From Cyanobacteriota bacterium (GTDB taxonomy: Bacteria > Acidobacteriota > Vicinamibacteria > Vicinamibacterales > UBA2999): a stretch of 64,000 nucleotides of DNA. Shown one piece after another: positions 1-7,695 of this stretch (position 1 is its first letter; each line of letters starts with the position of its first letter). The translations under genes and the position numbers were made by a program. The notes beneath the pieces are model-generated. The model had not been told where the DNA came from and made no database searches. It worked only from the letters and a program-made list of their open reading frames with translations. The stretch lies in the NCBI GenBank assembly GCA_019752015.1, contig JAIEMQ010000015.1:62001-126000 (forward strand), in the 5' to 3' direction.

Positions 1-252
1 GAGGGCAGGTGCCGCCTGGGTGATCACCTGCTGCAGCGCCTGCACGAATGCATCGGGTGTGTAGTGCGCGAGCGCCGCATGATCGACGGCGATCACTTCG
101 CCGTACTGCGCCAGCTCGGTCGCTACGGCGGCGACGGTCTGGCCGGCGACCGCAATCTTGATCGGCATCGACAGCTGCTGCGCCGCCGCAATCGTCTCGA
201 CACTCGCGCGATTGAGCTTGCCGTCCTTCTGTTCCGCGATGACCAGAATCAT
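1..252 (-). CDS. etfA: Electron transfer flavoprotein alpha subunit, N-terminal part (runs off window)
   Basis: Only the first 84 codons lie in the window; the gene continues past position 1. The product is the FAD- and partner-binding alpha subunit of electron transfer flavoprotein, which passes electrons from acyl-CoA dehydrogenases to the quinone pool. The start MILVIAEQKDGKLNRASVET is the typical Rossmann-like N-terminus of the FixB/EtfA family. Its ATG overlaps the TGA of etfB in an ATGA arrangement, so the two subunits are translationally coupled and probably made in equal amounts. An acyl-CoA dehydrogenase at 59.2-60.4 kb in the same window is a plausible electron donor. The C-terminal FAD domain cannot be seen. 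Confidence 0.85.
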   Translation of the reverse strand, partial: MILVIAEQKDGKLNRASVETIAAAQQLSMPIKIAVAGQTVAAVATELAQYGEVIAVDHAALAHYTPDAFVQALQQVITQAAPAL

Positions 253-1010
253 AGGACCCGCGCCTCCTCTCGGAGACGCTTGACGAGCTCTCTCGCGGCG
301 TCAGCGGCGGAGCCGGTGATCATCACGGTCTGCTTCGCCTTCTGCGGCGCGTACAGGGAGACGATCTTCTGGCGCGCGGCCAGGCCGCCGGGTGCGGCGA
401 CCTTGGCGATCTCTTTCTTCTTCGCCGCCATGATGCCCTTCAGCGTCGCGTAGCGCAGCTGATTGATGCCGCTCTGGATCGTCAGCAGCGCCGGCAGCGG
501 CATGGTGACGTACTGGAACCAGCCGCCCTCGAGCTCGCGCTTCACTTTCAGCGACTGGCCGTCGACGTTGACCTCCATGATGATCGTCGAGTGCGGAATC
601 GACAGTTTCTCGGCGAGCACCGGGCCGAACTGCGCGTGGCCCTGATCGTCGCTCTGCAGCCCGGTCAGGATCAGGTCGAACTTCTGCTCCGCCATCGCCG
701 CGGTCAGCGCGGTGGCTGCCGTAAAGGCATCCGCGGCCGCGAGCGAATCGTCCTCGACGTGCAGCGCGCGGTCGGCGCCGCGGGCGAGTGCCTCGCGAAT
801 CACCTGCTGCACCCGCGCCGGACCTGCCGAGCACACCACCACCTCGCCGCCGTGCTTCTCGCGAAGGCGCAACGCCTCCTCGAGCGCATAGGCGTCAGGC
901 TCGTTCATTTCGTAGCTGACATCCTGATCGCGGACCCACGTCTTGTCGTCGTTCAGACGTGGCTGCCATTCACGCGTCGGGACTTGCTTGATACAGACAG
1001 CAATTTTCAT
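249..1010 (-). CDS. etfB: Electron transfer flavoprotein beta subunit
   Basis: This 253-residue protein has the length and the start (MKIAVCIKQVPTREWQPRLN) of EtfB/FixA, the AMP-binding subunit of the soluble flavoprotein that carries electrons from beta-oxidation dehydrogenases to ETF:quinone oxidoreductase. Family landmarks are MNEPDAYALEEALRLREK near residue 35, the ADRALHVEDD stretch near residue 80 and DLILTGLQSDDQ near residue 112. The gene overlaps etfA by four bases and follows fabF after about 90 bp. That gap is filled by a paired-hairpin element (1022-1090), so it may be transcribed separately from the fab cluster or uncoupled by the hairpins. Confidence 0.93.
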   Translation of the reverse strand: MKIAVCIKQVPTREWQPRLNDDKTWVRDQDVSYEMNEPDAYALEEALRLREKHGGEVVVCSAGPARVQQVIREALARGADRALHVEDDSLAAADAFTAATALTAAMAEQKFDLILTGLQSDDQGHAQFGPVLAEKLSIPHSTIIMEVNVDGQSLKVKRELEGGWFQYVTMPLPALLTIQSGINQLRYATLKGIMAAKKKEIAKVAAPGGLAARQKIVSLYAPQKAKQTVMITGSAADAARELVKRLREEARVL

Positions 1011-1021
1011 GGTCTGGTTGG

Positions 1022-1090
1022 CGTTTGGAGAGCGACGGCTTTAGCCGTCGCTGAACCGCGGCGACCGCTAAAGCGGTCGCCCTCCAAACG
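1022..1090. repeat. REPIN-like paired palindromes between fabF and etfB
   Basis: Two perfect hairpins stand side by side inside a 9-bp outer inverted repeat. The outer arms are CGTTTGGAG (1022-1030) and CTCCAAACG (1082-1090). The first hairpin has 10-bp arms, 1031-1040 and 1043-1052, around TT. The second has 9-bp arms, 1061-1069 and 1072-1080, around AA. The two inner palindromes are related (AGCGACGGCT and GCGACCGCT). This organisation, two inverted REP-like units with shared flanks, is that of REPIN elements. It could also terminate or stabilise the fab transcript before etfB. Confidence 0.75.
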
Positions 1091-1099
1091 TCTGGGTCC

Positions 1100-2341
1100 T
1101 CACTCCTCGTAGCGCTTGAACAACAATGCTCCGTTTGTGCCGCCGAACCCGAACGAGTTCGACAGCGCGTAATCGATCTTCATCGCGCGCGACTTGTGCG
1201 GCACGTAGTCGAGATCGCAGCCTTCATCCGGCGTATCGAGGTTGATGGTCGGCGGCGCCATCTGGTGCCGGACCGCCAGCGCGCTGATGCCCGCTTCGAG
1301 GCCGCCGGCGGCGCCGAGGAGATGCCCCGTCATCGACTTGGTCGACGATACCGCCAGCTTGTGGGCGTGCTCGCCGAACGTCCGCTTGATCGCCGTCGTC
1401 TCGATGCGATCGTTGTGCGGCGTCGAAGTGCCGTGGGCGTTGATGTAGTTGACCTTGCCGGGGTCGACGCCCGCGCGATCGAGCGCGGCTTGCATCACGC
1501 GCACGGCGCCGTCGCCGTCTTCGACCGGCGCGGTCATGTGATACGCGTCGCCGGACATGCCGTAGCCGACAATCTCGGCATAGATGGTGGCGCCGCGCCG
1601 CTTCGCCAGCTCGAGCTCCTCGAGGATCAGGATGCCGGCGCCTTCGCCGAGCACGAAGCCGTCGCGATCCTTGTCGAACGGCCGGCTGGCTTTGGTGGGA
1701 CTGTCGTTGCGTTGCGACAGCGCGCGCAGCGCGCCGAATCCGCCGACGCCCATCGGGCACACCGCCGCCTCGGCGCCGCCGGTGATCATCGCGTCGGCCG
1801 CGCCGCGCTTGATGATCTCGAATGAATCGCCGATGGCGTGCGCCGACGCCGTGCACGCCGTGCAGGTCGCGAGATTGGGACCCTTCGCGCCGAAGCGGAT
1901 CGAGACCTGGCCCGCCGCGAGGTTGATGATGGCCGAGGGAATGAAGAACGGCGAGATCTTGCGCGGCCCGCCGTCGAGATAAGCGCTGTGCTGCTCCTCG
2001 ATGGTCGTGAACCCGCCGATGCCTGAGCCGATGAACACGCCGACGCGCGGCGCCAGCGCCGCATCGATCGTCAGCCTGGCATCGTCGATCGCGTACTGGG
2101 AGGCGGCGACGGCGAACTGAATGAAGATGTCCATCTTCTTCAGCTCCTTCTTTTCGATGAACTGCAGCGGATCGAAGTTCTTCACTTCGCCCGCGAACGT
2201 CGTCGAAAAGGCCGCCGCGTCGAAGCGCGTGATCGGGCCAATGCCGCTGGTGCCCGCGCACAGCGCATCCCAGTTCGCCTGAGTGCCCATGCCGACCGGC
2301 GACACCAGGCCGACGCCGGTCACGACTACCCGCCTGTTCAC
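1100..2341 (-). CDS. fabF: Beta-ketoacyl-ACP synthase II
   Basis: This 413-residue enzyme condenses malonyl-ACP with acyl-ACP in fatty acid elongation. The thiolase-fold catalytic triad is visible: Cys163 in TCTACTASAHAIG, His303 in NAHGTSTPHND and His340 in SSTKSMTGHLLGAAGG. The length equals that of E. coli FabF. The segment after the first histidine (TPHND) departs from the usual TPLGD, but this does not touch the triad. It lies 10 bp downstream of acpP and closes the plsX-fabD-fabG-acpP-fabF cluster. Confidence 0.96.
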   Translation of the reverse strand: MNRRVVVTGVGLVSPVGMGTQANWDALCAGTSGIGPITRFDAAAFSTTFAGEVKNFDPLQFIEKKELKKMDIFIQFAVAASQYAIDDARLTIDAALAPRVGVFIGSGIGGFTTIEEQHSAYLDGGPRKISPFFIPSAIINLAAGQVSIRFGAKGPNLATCTACTASAHAIGDSFEIIKRGAADAMITGGAEAAVCPMGVGGFGALRALSQRNDSPTKASRPFDKDRDGFVLGEGAGILILEELELAKRRGATIYAEIVGYGMSGDAYHMTAPVEDGDGAVRVMQAALDRAGVDPGKVNYINAHGTSTPHNDRIETTAIKRTFGEHAHKLAVSSTKSMTGHLLGAAGGLEAGISALAVRHQMAPPTINLDTPDEGCDLDYVPHKSRAMKIDYALSNSFGFGGTNGALLFKRYEE

Positions 2342-2351
2342 TTGACCTCTC

Positions 2352-2591
2352 TTATTTTTTCTTGGCGTGGGACTCGATGTAGTCCACGGCTTCCTTGACG
2401 CGCGTGATCTTCTCCGCTTCCTCGTCAGGAATCTCGATGCCGAACTCTTCTTCGAACGCCATCACCAGTTCGACGGTGTCGAGCGAGTCCGCGCCCAGGT
2501 CGTCGACGAACGACGCATCCGGAGTCACTTCCTCCTCGTCGACGCCCAACTGCTCCACGATAATGCTCTTCACCTTGTCGGCAACCGCCAT
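2352..2591 (-). CDS. acpP: Acyl carrier protein
   Basis: This 79-residue acidic four-helix protein carries growing acyl chains on a phosphopantetheine arm. The attachment serine is Ser36 in the family motif [18 protein letters not shown]. It sits between fabG (12 bp upstream) and fabF (10 bp downstream), the position it has in many bacteria. Its acyl chains also feed PlsX and the FabZ-LpxA and LpxI lipid A steps encoded near 19-22 kb. Confidence 0.98.
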   Translation of the reverse strand: MAVADKVKSIIVEQLGVDEEEVTPDASFVDDLGADSLDTVELVMAFEEEFGIEIPDEEAEKITRVKEAVDYIESHAKKK

Positions 2592-2603
2592 GTGTCCCTC
2601 TCC

Positions 2604-3344
2604 CTACATGTACATCCCGCCGTTGACGGCGAGAACCTGTCCAGTAATATACGACGCCTCATCAGACGCCAGAAAACTTACAGCGGCGGCAATGTCCGCC
2701 GGCGTGCCCATACGCCCGAGCGGAATCTGCGCCGACCAATCCGTCTTCGCGTCGTCGGTAATCGCCCTGGTCATGTCGGTCTCGATCAACCCGGGCGCGA
2801 CCACGTTCACCGTGATCTGGCGCGACGCCACTTCGCGCGCCAGCGACTTGCAGAATCCGATCAGGCCCGCTTTCGACGCGGCGTAGTTGGCCTGGCCGGC
2901 GTTGCCCATCTGCCCGACCACGGAGCTAATCGCGACGATTCGCCCCGAACGGGCGCGAATCATCGGCTTCAGCGCCGCCTGGCACAGCGTGAACGAGGCG
3001 GTCAGGTTCGTGGCGAGCACTTCGTCCCAATCGGCGCGCTTCATGCGCAGCATCAACTGATCACGTGTGATGCCGGCGTTGCTGATGAGGATATCGAGCT
3101 TGCCGTGCTTGTCGACGACCGACTTGATCAGGCTCTCGACCGCGGCGGCGTCGGTCACATCAGCACCAATCGCTTCGGCCTTGCCGCCCGAGCCGCTGAT
3201 CGCCGCGGCTGTCGCATCCGCATTGGTGCCGCGCGCCACGCACACCACGGTGGCGCCGCCCGCGGCCAGACGCTCCGCGATCGCGCGGCCGATGCCGCGC
3301 GACGCGCCGGTCACGATTGCGATCTTGCCGGGGAATGGGGTCAG
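2604..3344 (-). CDS. fabG: 3-oxoacyl-ACP reductase, probably starting at CTG
   Basis: This NADPH-dependent short-chain dehydrogenase reduces 3-oxoacyl-ACP. The cofactor motif TGASRGIGRA and the catalytic Tyr-Lys in YAASKAG are present. No ATG, GTG or TTG lies in frame upstream of a GTG at 3314, but starting there would delete beta-strand 1 (KIAIV), which the Rossmann fold needs. Ten codons upstream a CTG at 3344-3342 overlaps the fabD stop as CTGA, exactly like the ATGA and GTGA overlaps around it, and GAGGG lies six bases before it. That start gives 246 residues, close to E. coli FabG (244). The CTG start is inference; the gene identity is secure. Confidence 0.93.
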   Translation of the reverse strand: MTPFPGKIAIVTGASRGIGRAIAERLAAGGATVVCVARGTNADATAAAISGSGGKAEAIGADVTDAAAVESLIKSVVDKHGKLDILISNAGITRDQLMLRMKRADWDEVLATNLTASFTLCQAALKPMIRARSGRIVAISSVVGQMGNAGQANYAASKAGLIGFCKSLAREVASRQITVNVVAPGLIETDMTRAITDDAKTDWSAQIPLGRMGTPADIAAAVSFLASDEASYITGQVLAVNGGMYM

Positions 3345-4264
3345 GACTGGCCCTCGAGCGCCGCCAGGTCGTCAGGACCTTCGACGTTCTGAATCGTGGC
3401 GCCGGATGCGATGCGCTTGATCATGCCGCTCAATGCTTTGCCCGGGCCTACTTCAACATATCGGGTGACGCCCTCATTCGCAAGGCGTTGTACGACGTCT
3501 TCCCATCGCACCGGTGAGGCAACCTGCTTGATCAAGGCGTCGATCGATGCGGCGGCGGTGCGCTTGGGCTCCGCATCGACATTGGCGACCACCGGCACGC
3601 GGGGATCGTTGGCCGGCACCGCACGCAGCTCAGGCGTGAGACGAACTTCGGCCGGCTTCATCAAGGCGCAATGAAAGGGCGCGCTCACCGGCAGCGGAAT
3701 CGCCCGCTTGGCGCCGAGCGCCCTGGCGCGCTCGCCGGCGCGCGCGACCGCGGCCGACGTGCCGGCGATGACGATCTGTCCGGCGCCATTGAGATTCGCG
3801 GGACTGACCACTTCACCTTGCGCGGCTTCTTCGCACGCCTTGATCACGCCCGCTTCATCGAGGCCGAGGATCGCCGCCATCGCGCCCGTGCCGACCGGCA
3901 CCGCTTCCTGCATGTAGCGGCCGCGATTGCGCACAAGGCGCACCGCGTCGGCAAACTGCAGCGTGCCCGCGGCGACATGCGCCGAATACTCGCCGAGGCT
4001 GTGTCCGGCCACCAACGAGGGCGTAATGCCCTTCTGATCGAGCAGGCGCCACACCGCGACGCTCATCGTCAGAATCGCGGGCTGCGTGTTTTCCGTGAGC
4101 GTCAGGCGATCGATCGGACCGTTGAAGATCAGATCGCTGATCGGCTCGCCGAGCGCCGCATCGGCTTCGGCGAACGTCTTCGCGCAAATCTCGAATTGAT
4201 CGGCGAGCGCCTTGCCCATGCCGACCGCCTGCGCGCCCTGGCCGGGAAACACGAATGCGATCAC
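3341..4264 (-). CDS. fabD: Malonyl-CoA:ACP transacylase
   Basis: This enzyme moves malonyl groups from CoA to ACP and so supplies the extender for FabF. The start chosen is the GTG at 4264, which overlaps the plsX stop as GTGA and gives 307 residues (E. coli 309). The mature N-terminus is then VIAFVFPGQGAQ, the canonical beginning. The catalytic Ser89 is in GHSLGE and His198 in APFHCALM. A longer frame upstream only reads antisense-like arginine-rich sequence across plsX and is not real. Confidence 0.96.
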   Translation of the reverse strand: MIAFVFPGQGAQAVGMGKALADQFEICAKTFAEADAALGEPISDLIFNGPIDRLTLTENTQPAILTMSVAVWRLLDQKGITPSLVAGHSLGEYSAHVAAGTLQFADAVRLVRNRGRYMQEAVPVGTGAMAAILGLDEAGVIKACEEAAQGEVVSPANLNGAGQIVIAGTSAAVARAGERARALGAKRAIPLPVSAPFHCALMKPAEVRLTPELRAVPANDPRVPVVANVDAEPKRTAAASIDALIKQVASPVRWEDVVQRLANEGVTRYVEVGPGKALSGMIKRIASGATIQNVEGPDDLAALEGQS

Positions 4265-5253
4265 GACTGACTCATCTCCGTCCGAAGGCGCTCCATCATT
4301 CCGTTCTGCACCATGCGTGATGCCATCACGACGGCGTTGCGCACGGCCTTCACCGACGAGCGGCCGTGGCCGACAATGCAGAGGCCGGCGACGCCGAGCA
4401 GCGGCGCGCCGCCAAACTCGGAATAGTCGACGCGCTTGCGAAACCGCCGGAACGCCCGCCGCGACAGCAGGTAGCCGACCTGGCTCGAAAACGTGCTCTG
4501 CAGCTCCTCGCCGAGAAGATCCTCGACCATCTCGACGAGCCCCTCGCTCAACTTCAACGCAACGTTGCCGGTGAAGCCGTCGCACACCACCACGTCGGCC
4601 TCGCCCGCAAAAATGCCCCGGGCTTCAACGTTCCCGACGAACGCCAGCGCCGAGGCTTTCAACCGCTGATGCGCATCGCGCGTCAGCTCATTGCCTTTCG
4701 TTTCTTCCTCGCCGATCGACAGCAACCCGATCCGCGGCCGATCGATCCCGAGCCCGACCCGCGCATACATCGCGCCCATGTGCGCGAACTGCACGAGATG
4801 CTGCGGCCGGCATTCCACGGTCGCGCCCGCATCCAGCAGCACCGCCGCGCCGCGCCTGGTCGGCACCGTCGGCGCCAGCGCCGGACGATCGACGCCGGGC
4901 ACCATGCCGAACGCGCCATGCGCGGCCACCACGCTTGCGCCGGTATGCCCGGCACTGAACAACGCGGCGGCGTGACCGGCGGCGACATGCTCGGCCGCCA
5001 CCCTGATCGAGGCGCGCGGCTTCTTGCGCAGCGCCTTGATCGGCGATTCGAGCATCTCGATCACGTCGGGCGCGTCGACGACGCGCACGTCGAGATCACT
5101 TGCGTCGGGATGCCGCGCCAGTTCGGCGCGAATCAGATCCTCGCGGCCAACCAGATCGACGCCAAGCCCAAGATTTCGCGCGGCCGCAACCGCGCCATCA
5201 ACGGGATGGGCCGGCGCATGATCGCCGCCCATCGCATCAACAGCTATTCGCAC
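4261..5253 (-). CDS. plsX: Phosphate acyltransferase PlsX
   Basis: PlsX turns acyl-ACP into acyl-phosphate for PlsY in phospholipid synthesis. The start chosen is the GTG at 5253, giving VRIAVDAMGGDHAPAHPVDG, the family signature. It makes 330 residues and leaves 32 bp after rpmF, whereas an upstream frame would run into rpmF. A further family segment, FVGNVEARGIFAGEADVVVC, is seen near residue 195. No strong ribosome binding site precedes the GTG, so translation may rely on coupling from rpmF. The order rpmF-plsX-fabD-fabG-acpP-fabF is the widespread lipid cluster. Confidence 0.95.
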   Translation of the reverse strand: MRIAVDAMGGDHAPAHPVDGAVAAARNLGLGVDLVGREDLIRAELARHPDASDLDVRVVDAPDVIEMLESPIKALRKKPRASIRVAAEHVAAGHAAALFSAGHTGASVVAAHGAFGMVPGVDRPALAPTVPTRRGAAVLLDAGATVECRPQHLVQFAHMGAMYARVGLGIDRPRIGLLSIGEEETKGNELTRDAHQRLKASALAFVGNVEARGIFAGEADVVVCDGFTGNVALKLSEGLVEMVEDLLGEELQSTFSSQVGYLLSRRAFRRFRKRVDYSEFGGAPLLGVAGLCIVGHGRSSVKAVRNAVVMASRMVQNGMMERLRTEMSQS

Positions 5254-5285
5254 AGATCGGTGACTAATCTGTGTCGAATCTGTGG

Positions 5286-5468
5286 CTAGTCTTCGTTGAC
5301 CGGGCGGACCTGGCGCGCGCGGTAGTGGCCGCAATACGCGCACACGCGATGCGCCGCCTTCGGCTCACCGCACTGCGGGCACAGGCCGGGCGTCGTGGCC
5401 TTCAGCGCGTCGTGCGTGCGGCGCTTGCGGCCGCGGGTCTTGGAGTGTCTGCGTTTTGGATTAGGCAT
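5286..5468 (-). CDS. rpmF: Ribosomal protein bL32
   Basis: This 60-residue basic protein of the large ribosomal subunit begins MPNPKRRHSKTRGRKRRTHD, as L32 does. It carries the zinc-ribbon pairs CPQC (about residues 30-33) and CAYC (about 43-46), so it is the zinc-binding form. Its start overlaps the end of the DUF177 gene by eight bases, the standard yceD-rpmF pairing. Confidence 0.97.
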   Translation of the reverse strand: MPNPKRRHSKTRGRKRRTHDALKATTPGLCPQCGEPKAAHRVCAYCGHYRARQVRPVNED

Positions 5469-6003
5469 CGTCGTTTCGCTTCAGCAAAGTCTTCAAACCG
5501 GCCATCCGGGGATCGTCCCACTGCGGATGGCAATCGCAGGAGGCGACGTTCCGGTTGGTTCCGCATTGCGGGCAGATTCCCTTGCACGCCTCGGAGCACA
5601 GCGGCTTCATCGGCAGCGCCAGGTAGAACTGCTCCCGCAGCAGCTCGTTCAGGTCGATCTGATCGTCGCGATAAAACGTGATCGCCACGTCGTCATCTTC
5701 GACCTCGGTCTCCTCGTCGTTATCCGCGTCCGGCTCCGCCGCCCCCGCGGGCAGGTAGCGCAGATCGAATTCGCGATCGACCGGCAACTTGAACGGCTCG
5801 AGACACCGGCTGCAATCGAGCTCGAGCTCGGCCTTCACCCTGCCCACCAGGCGGAAGCGATCGTGATCCTTGTGAATCACCATCCGCAACTCCACCGGGG
5901 CCGTAACGCGATACTCCTCTTCCCCGCTTACTAAATCGGCCGGTTGATAGACCTTGTGAAACTCGGTCTCCGGCTGCCGGAAATGGGAAAGTTCGAGGCG
6001 CAC
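5461..6003 (-). CDS. yceD: DUF177 (YceD-like) protein
   Basis: This DUF177 protein is almost always found just before rpmF. YceD proteins have been linked to ribosomal RNA levels, but their precise role here is unknown. The GTG at 6003 is preceded by AAGG at six bases, so I prefer it over a GTG eight codons upstream; it gives 180 residues. Cysteine pairs are visible in LDCSRCLEPF and in CPQCGTNRNVASCDCH, with an acidic linker rich in Asp and Glu between them. The C-terminal cysteine cluster is compatible with zinc binding. The gene overlaps rpmF by eight bases and appears to head the lipid operon. Confidence 0.88.
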   Translation of the reverse strand: MRLELSHFRQPETEFHKVYQPADLVSGEEEYRVTAPVELRMVIHKDHDRFRLVGRVKAELELDCSRCLEPFKLPVDREFDLRYLPAGAAEPDADNDEETEVEDDDVAITFYRDDQIDLNELLREQFYLALPMKPLCSEACKGICPQCGTNRNVASCDCHPQWDDPRMAGLKTLLKRNDDA

Positions 6004-6055
6004 GTTAAACCTTGACCCGTGTAGCACTTGCGGCCAATTTCGCCGCCAGACCAGA

Positions 6056-6067
6056 CTTATAAGTATA
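6056..6067 (-). promoter_or_regulatory. Candidate promoter for the DUF177-rpmF-fab operon
   Basis: The 107-bp gap upstream of DUF177 is locally AT-richer and, on the minus strand, contains overlapping -10-like hexamers TATACT (6067-6062) and TATAAG (6061-6056). They lie about 55-65 bp before the chosen start. I see no convincing -35 box, so this is a weak call. Confidence 0.3.
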
Positions 6068-6110
6068 CCTTAAGCCCCAGCGGTCCGCTAAGCCTTGAAG
6101 CGACAGCCAC

Positions 6111-6740
6111 TTATCCCACGGTGTCGAGCAGTTTCTGCGCCTGCGTGATTTCGTCGTCGTTCACGAGATGGCCCATTCCCGGGTAGATCCTTGTCGTCAC
6201 CGTCGCGCCCATCCGCTCACAGATGGCGGCGCTTTCTCGCACGCGCGCTTCAGGGACGTGCGCGTCGACGTCGCTGCATCCGAAGAACATCCGCATGCCG
6301 CCGAAGCTCTTTTCTGCGCCATCTGCGCCATCTGTGGCCCACGCCGTGCCCGGCGGCCCGATCGCACCGCCGCTGAACGCGATCAATCCGCCCCACGCCC
6401 CGGCATTGCGAATCATGAATTCCGTCGCAAGACACGCGCCCTGCGAGAATCCCAGGAACACGATCTTGTTTCGCGGCACTCCGGACTTCTCCGCATCTTC
6501 GACCGCCGCCTTCACTTGCGCGAGCGCATTCGAGAGATGCGGTTCGTTCTTCTGAATCTCCGCCATGAAACTGAACGGATACCAGGTCTGATTCGGCGCG
6601 GCGGGCGCGACGTACTGGAATTGCGGACGAGCCAGCCGCGGAACGAGCTCGAGGATGTTCTCCGGCCCGGCGCCGCGGCCGTGAAGCATCACGACGACGG
6701 GCTTGCCCCCCGCAGCGTCAGCGAAGGGGGGCCTGATCAC
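6111..6740 (-). CDS. Alpha/beta hydrolase, phospholipase/carboxylesterase type (MhqD/YpfH-like)
   Basis: This 209-residue serine hydrolase has an oxyanion region at MLHGRGAGPEN, the nucleophile elbow GFSQGACLA (serine near residue 100), a downstream aspartate in FFGCSDVDAHVP and the final histidine in YPGMGHLVNDDE. This is the small esterase family with YpfH and B. subtilis MhqD. Its GTG start overlaps the stop of the ring-cleavage-dioxygenase-like gene as GTGA. In Bacillus, mhqD and mhqO homologues lie in the same MhqR regulon and help resist quinones; the shared operon here suggests a similar detoxifying role. The natural substrate cannot be read from the sequence. Confidence 0.82.
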   Translation of the reverse strand: MIRPPFADAAGGKPVVVMLHGRGAGPENILELVPRLARPQFQYVAPAAPNQTWYPFSFMAEIQKNEPHLSNALAQVKAAVEDAEKSGVPRNKIVFLGFSQGACLATEFMIRNAGAWGGLIAFSGGAIGPPGTAWATDGADGAEKSFGGMRMFFGCSDVDAHVPEARVRESAAICERMGATVTTRIYPGMGHLVNDDEITQAQKLLDTVG

Positions 6741-7681
6741 TTGTAGCTCACGCGAGCGAGATTTGCCTCGATCGACTCGCGATGCTGCTCTTCCCAGGGC
6801 GGCAGCTTCAAGGCCCGGCCAAGCGTGGCCTGATCTTCATCCACTGCAAATCCCGGCTTCATGGTGGCGATCTCGAACAGCACGCCGCCGGGCTCGCGGA
6901 AATAGATCGACGTGAAATACGTGCGATCGCGGACGTCGGTCACGCCGACGCCTTCGTTGAGCAATTGATCGCGAACCGCGATCTGTTCCTCCGCGCTGCC
7001 AATCGCCATCGCCACGTGATGGACCGTGCCAATGCCGTTGATGGCCGAATGCGCCGAGAAGTCTTCGAGCACGTCGATGTAATGGCCGGGGCGATCGCCG
7101 CCGGCCGCGAGCCGCGTGCGTTTGCCTTCCTTCTCGATGATGAGGTAACCGAGGCTCGCAGTCATAAAATGGAGCGTCGATCCCGCGCTCTTCACCATCA
7201 TGGTGACGCTGTGAATGCCGCGGATCGCCGCGTTCGCCGAAATGCCGCCGCCGGCCCACGGCGCGCGCTCGTCGCGATCGCTTGCAATCAACTCGAAACG
7301 CAGCCCGCTTGGATCGTTGAAGGCGATCGCCGGCTCCTTGAAATAAGCCTCGATATCGGCGACGACGACGCCCTTCTCTTTCAGCCGATGCCGCCAGAAT
7401 TCAAGCGACCCCGTCGGCACTGAAAACGCCGTCGTCACCACCTGCCCCGCGCCCCTGACGCCGTCGCGCACGCCGTAGCCGGCGTACGGAAATGTCGTCC
7501 AGATCGTGCCCGGAGCGCCGGACTCGGTGCCGTAGTAGAAGTGATAGACGTTGTGATTGTCGAAGTTGACCGTCTTCTTGACGAGCCGAAGACCGAGCAG
7601 GTCGATGCAGAAGTCGAGGTCGGGCTGCGCTTCGTCAACCGTGGCGGTGACGTGATGCAGGCCGAGAATGCGAGGCGCCAT
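6737..7681 (-). CDS. VOC-family ring-cleaving dioxygenase-like protein (MhqO-like)
   Basis: This 314-residue protein consists of two vicinal-oxygen-chelate modules. Metal-ligand motifs are GLHHVTATVDEAQ near the start, GTVHHVAMAIGSAEEQ near residue 215 and FREPGGVLFEIAT near residue 262, which supply His, His and Glu. The family includes MhqO/MhqA and LinE-type hydroquinone-cleaving enzymes, but many members have no proven substrate. It is coupled to the MhqD-like hydrolase, and a menaquinone-making cell would benefit from quinone detoxification. The dioxygenase label is family-based. Confidence 0.8.
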   Translation of the reverse strand: MAPRILGLHHVTATVDEAQPDLDFCIDLLGLRLVKKTVNFDNHNVYHFYYGTESGAPGTIWTTFPYAGYGVRDGVRGAGQVVTTAFSVPTGSLEFWRHRLKEKGVVVADIEAYFKEPAIAFNDPSGLRFELIASDRDERAPWAGGGISANAAIRGIHSVTMMVKSAGSTLHFMTASLGYLIIEKEGKRTRLAAGGDRPGHYIDVLEDFSAHSAINGIGTVHHVAMAIGSAEEQIAVRDQLLNEGVGVTDVRDRTYFTSIYFREPGGVLFEIATMKPGFAVDEDQATLGRALKLPPWEEQHRESIEANLARVSYK

Positions 7682-7695
7682 CCTGCAACCTTAGA

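Noticed and set aside
2367-3392. Long plus-strand open frame opposite acpP and fabG
   Set aside because: It is Arg- and His-rich, has no recognisable domain and lies antisense to two certain genes; high GC content keeps such frames open.
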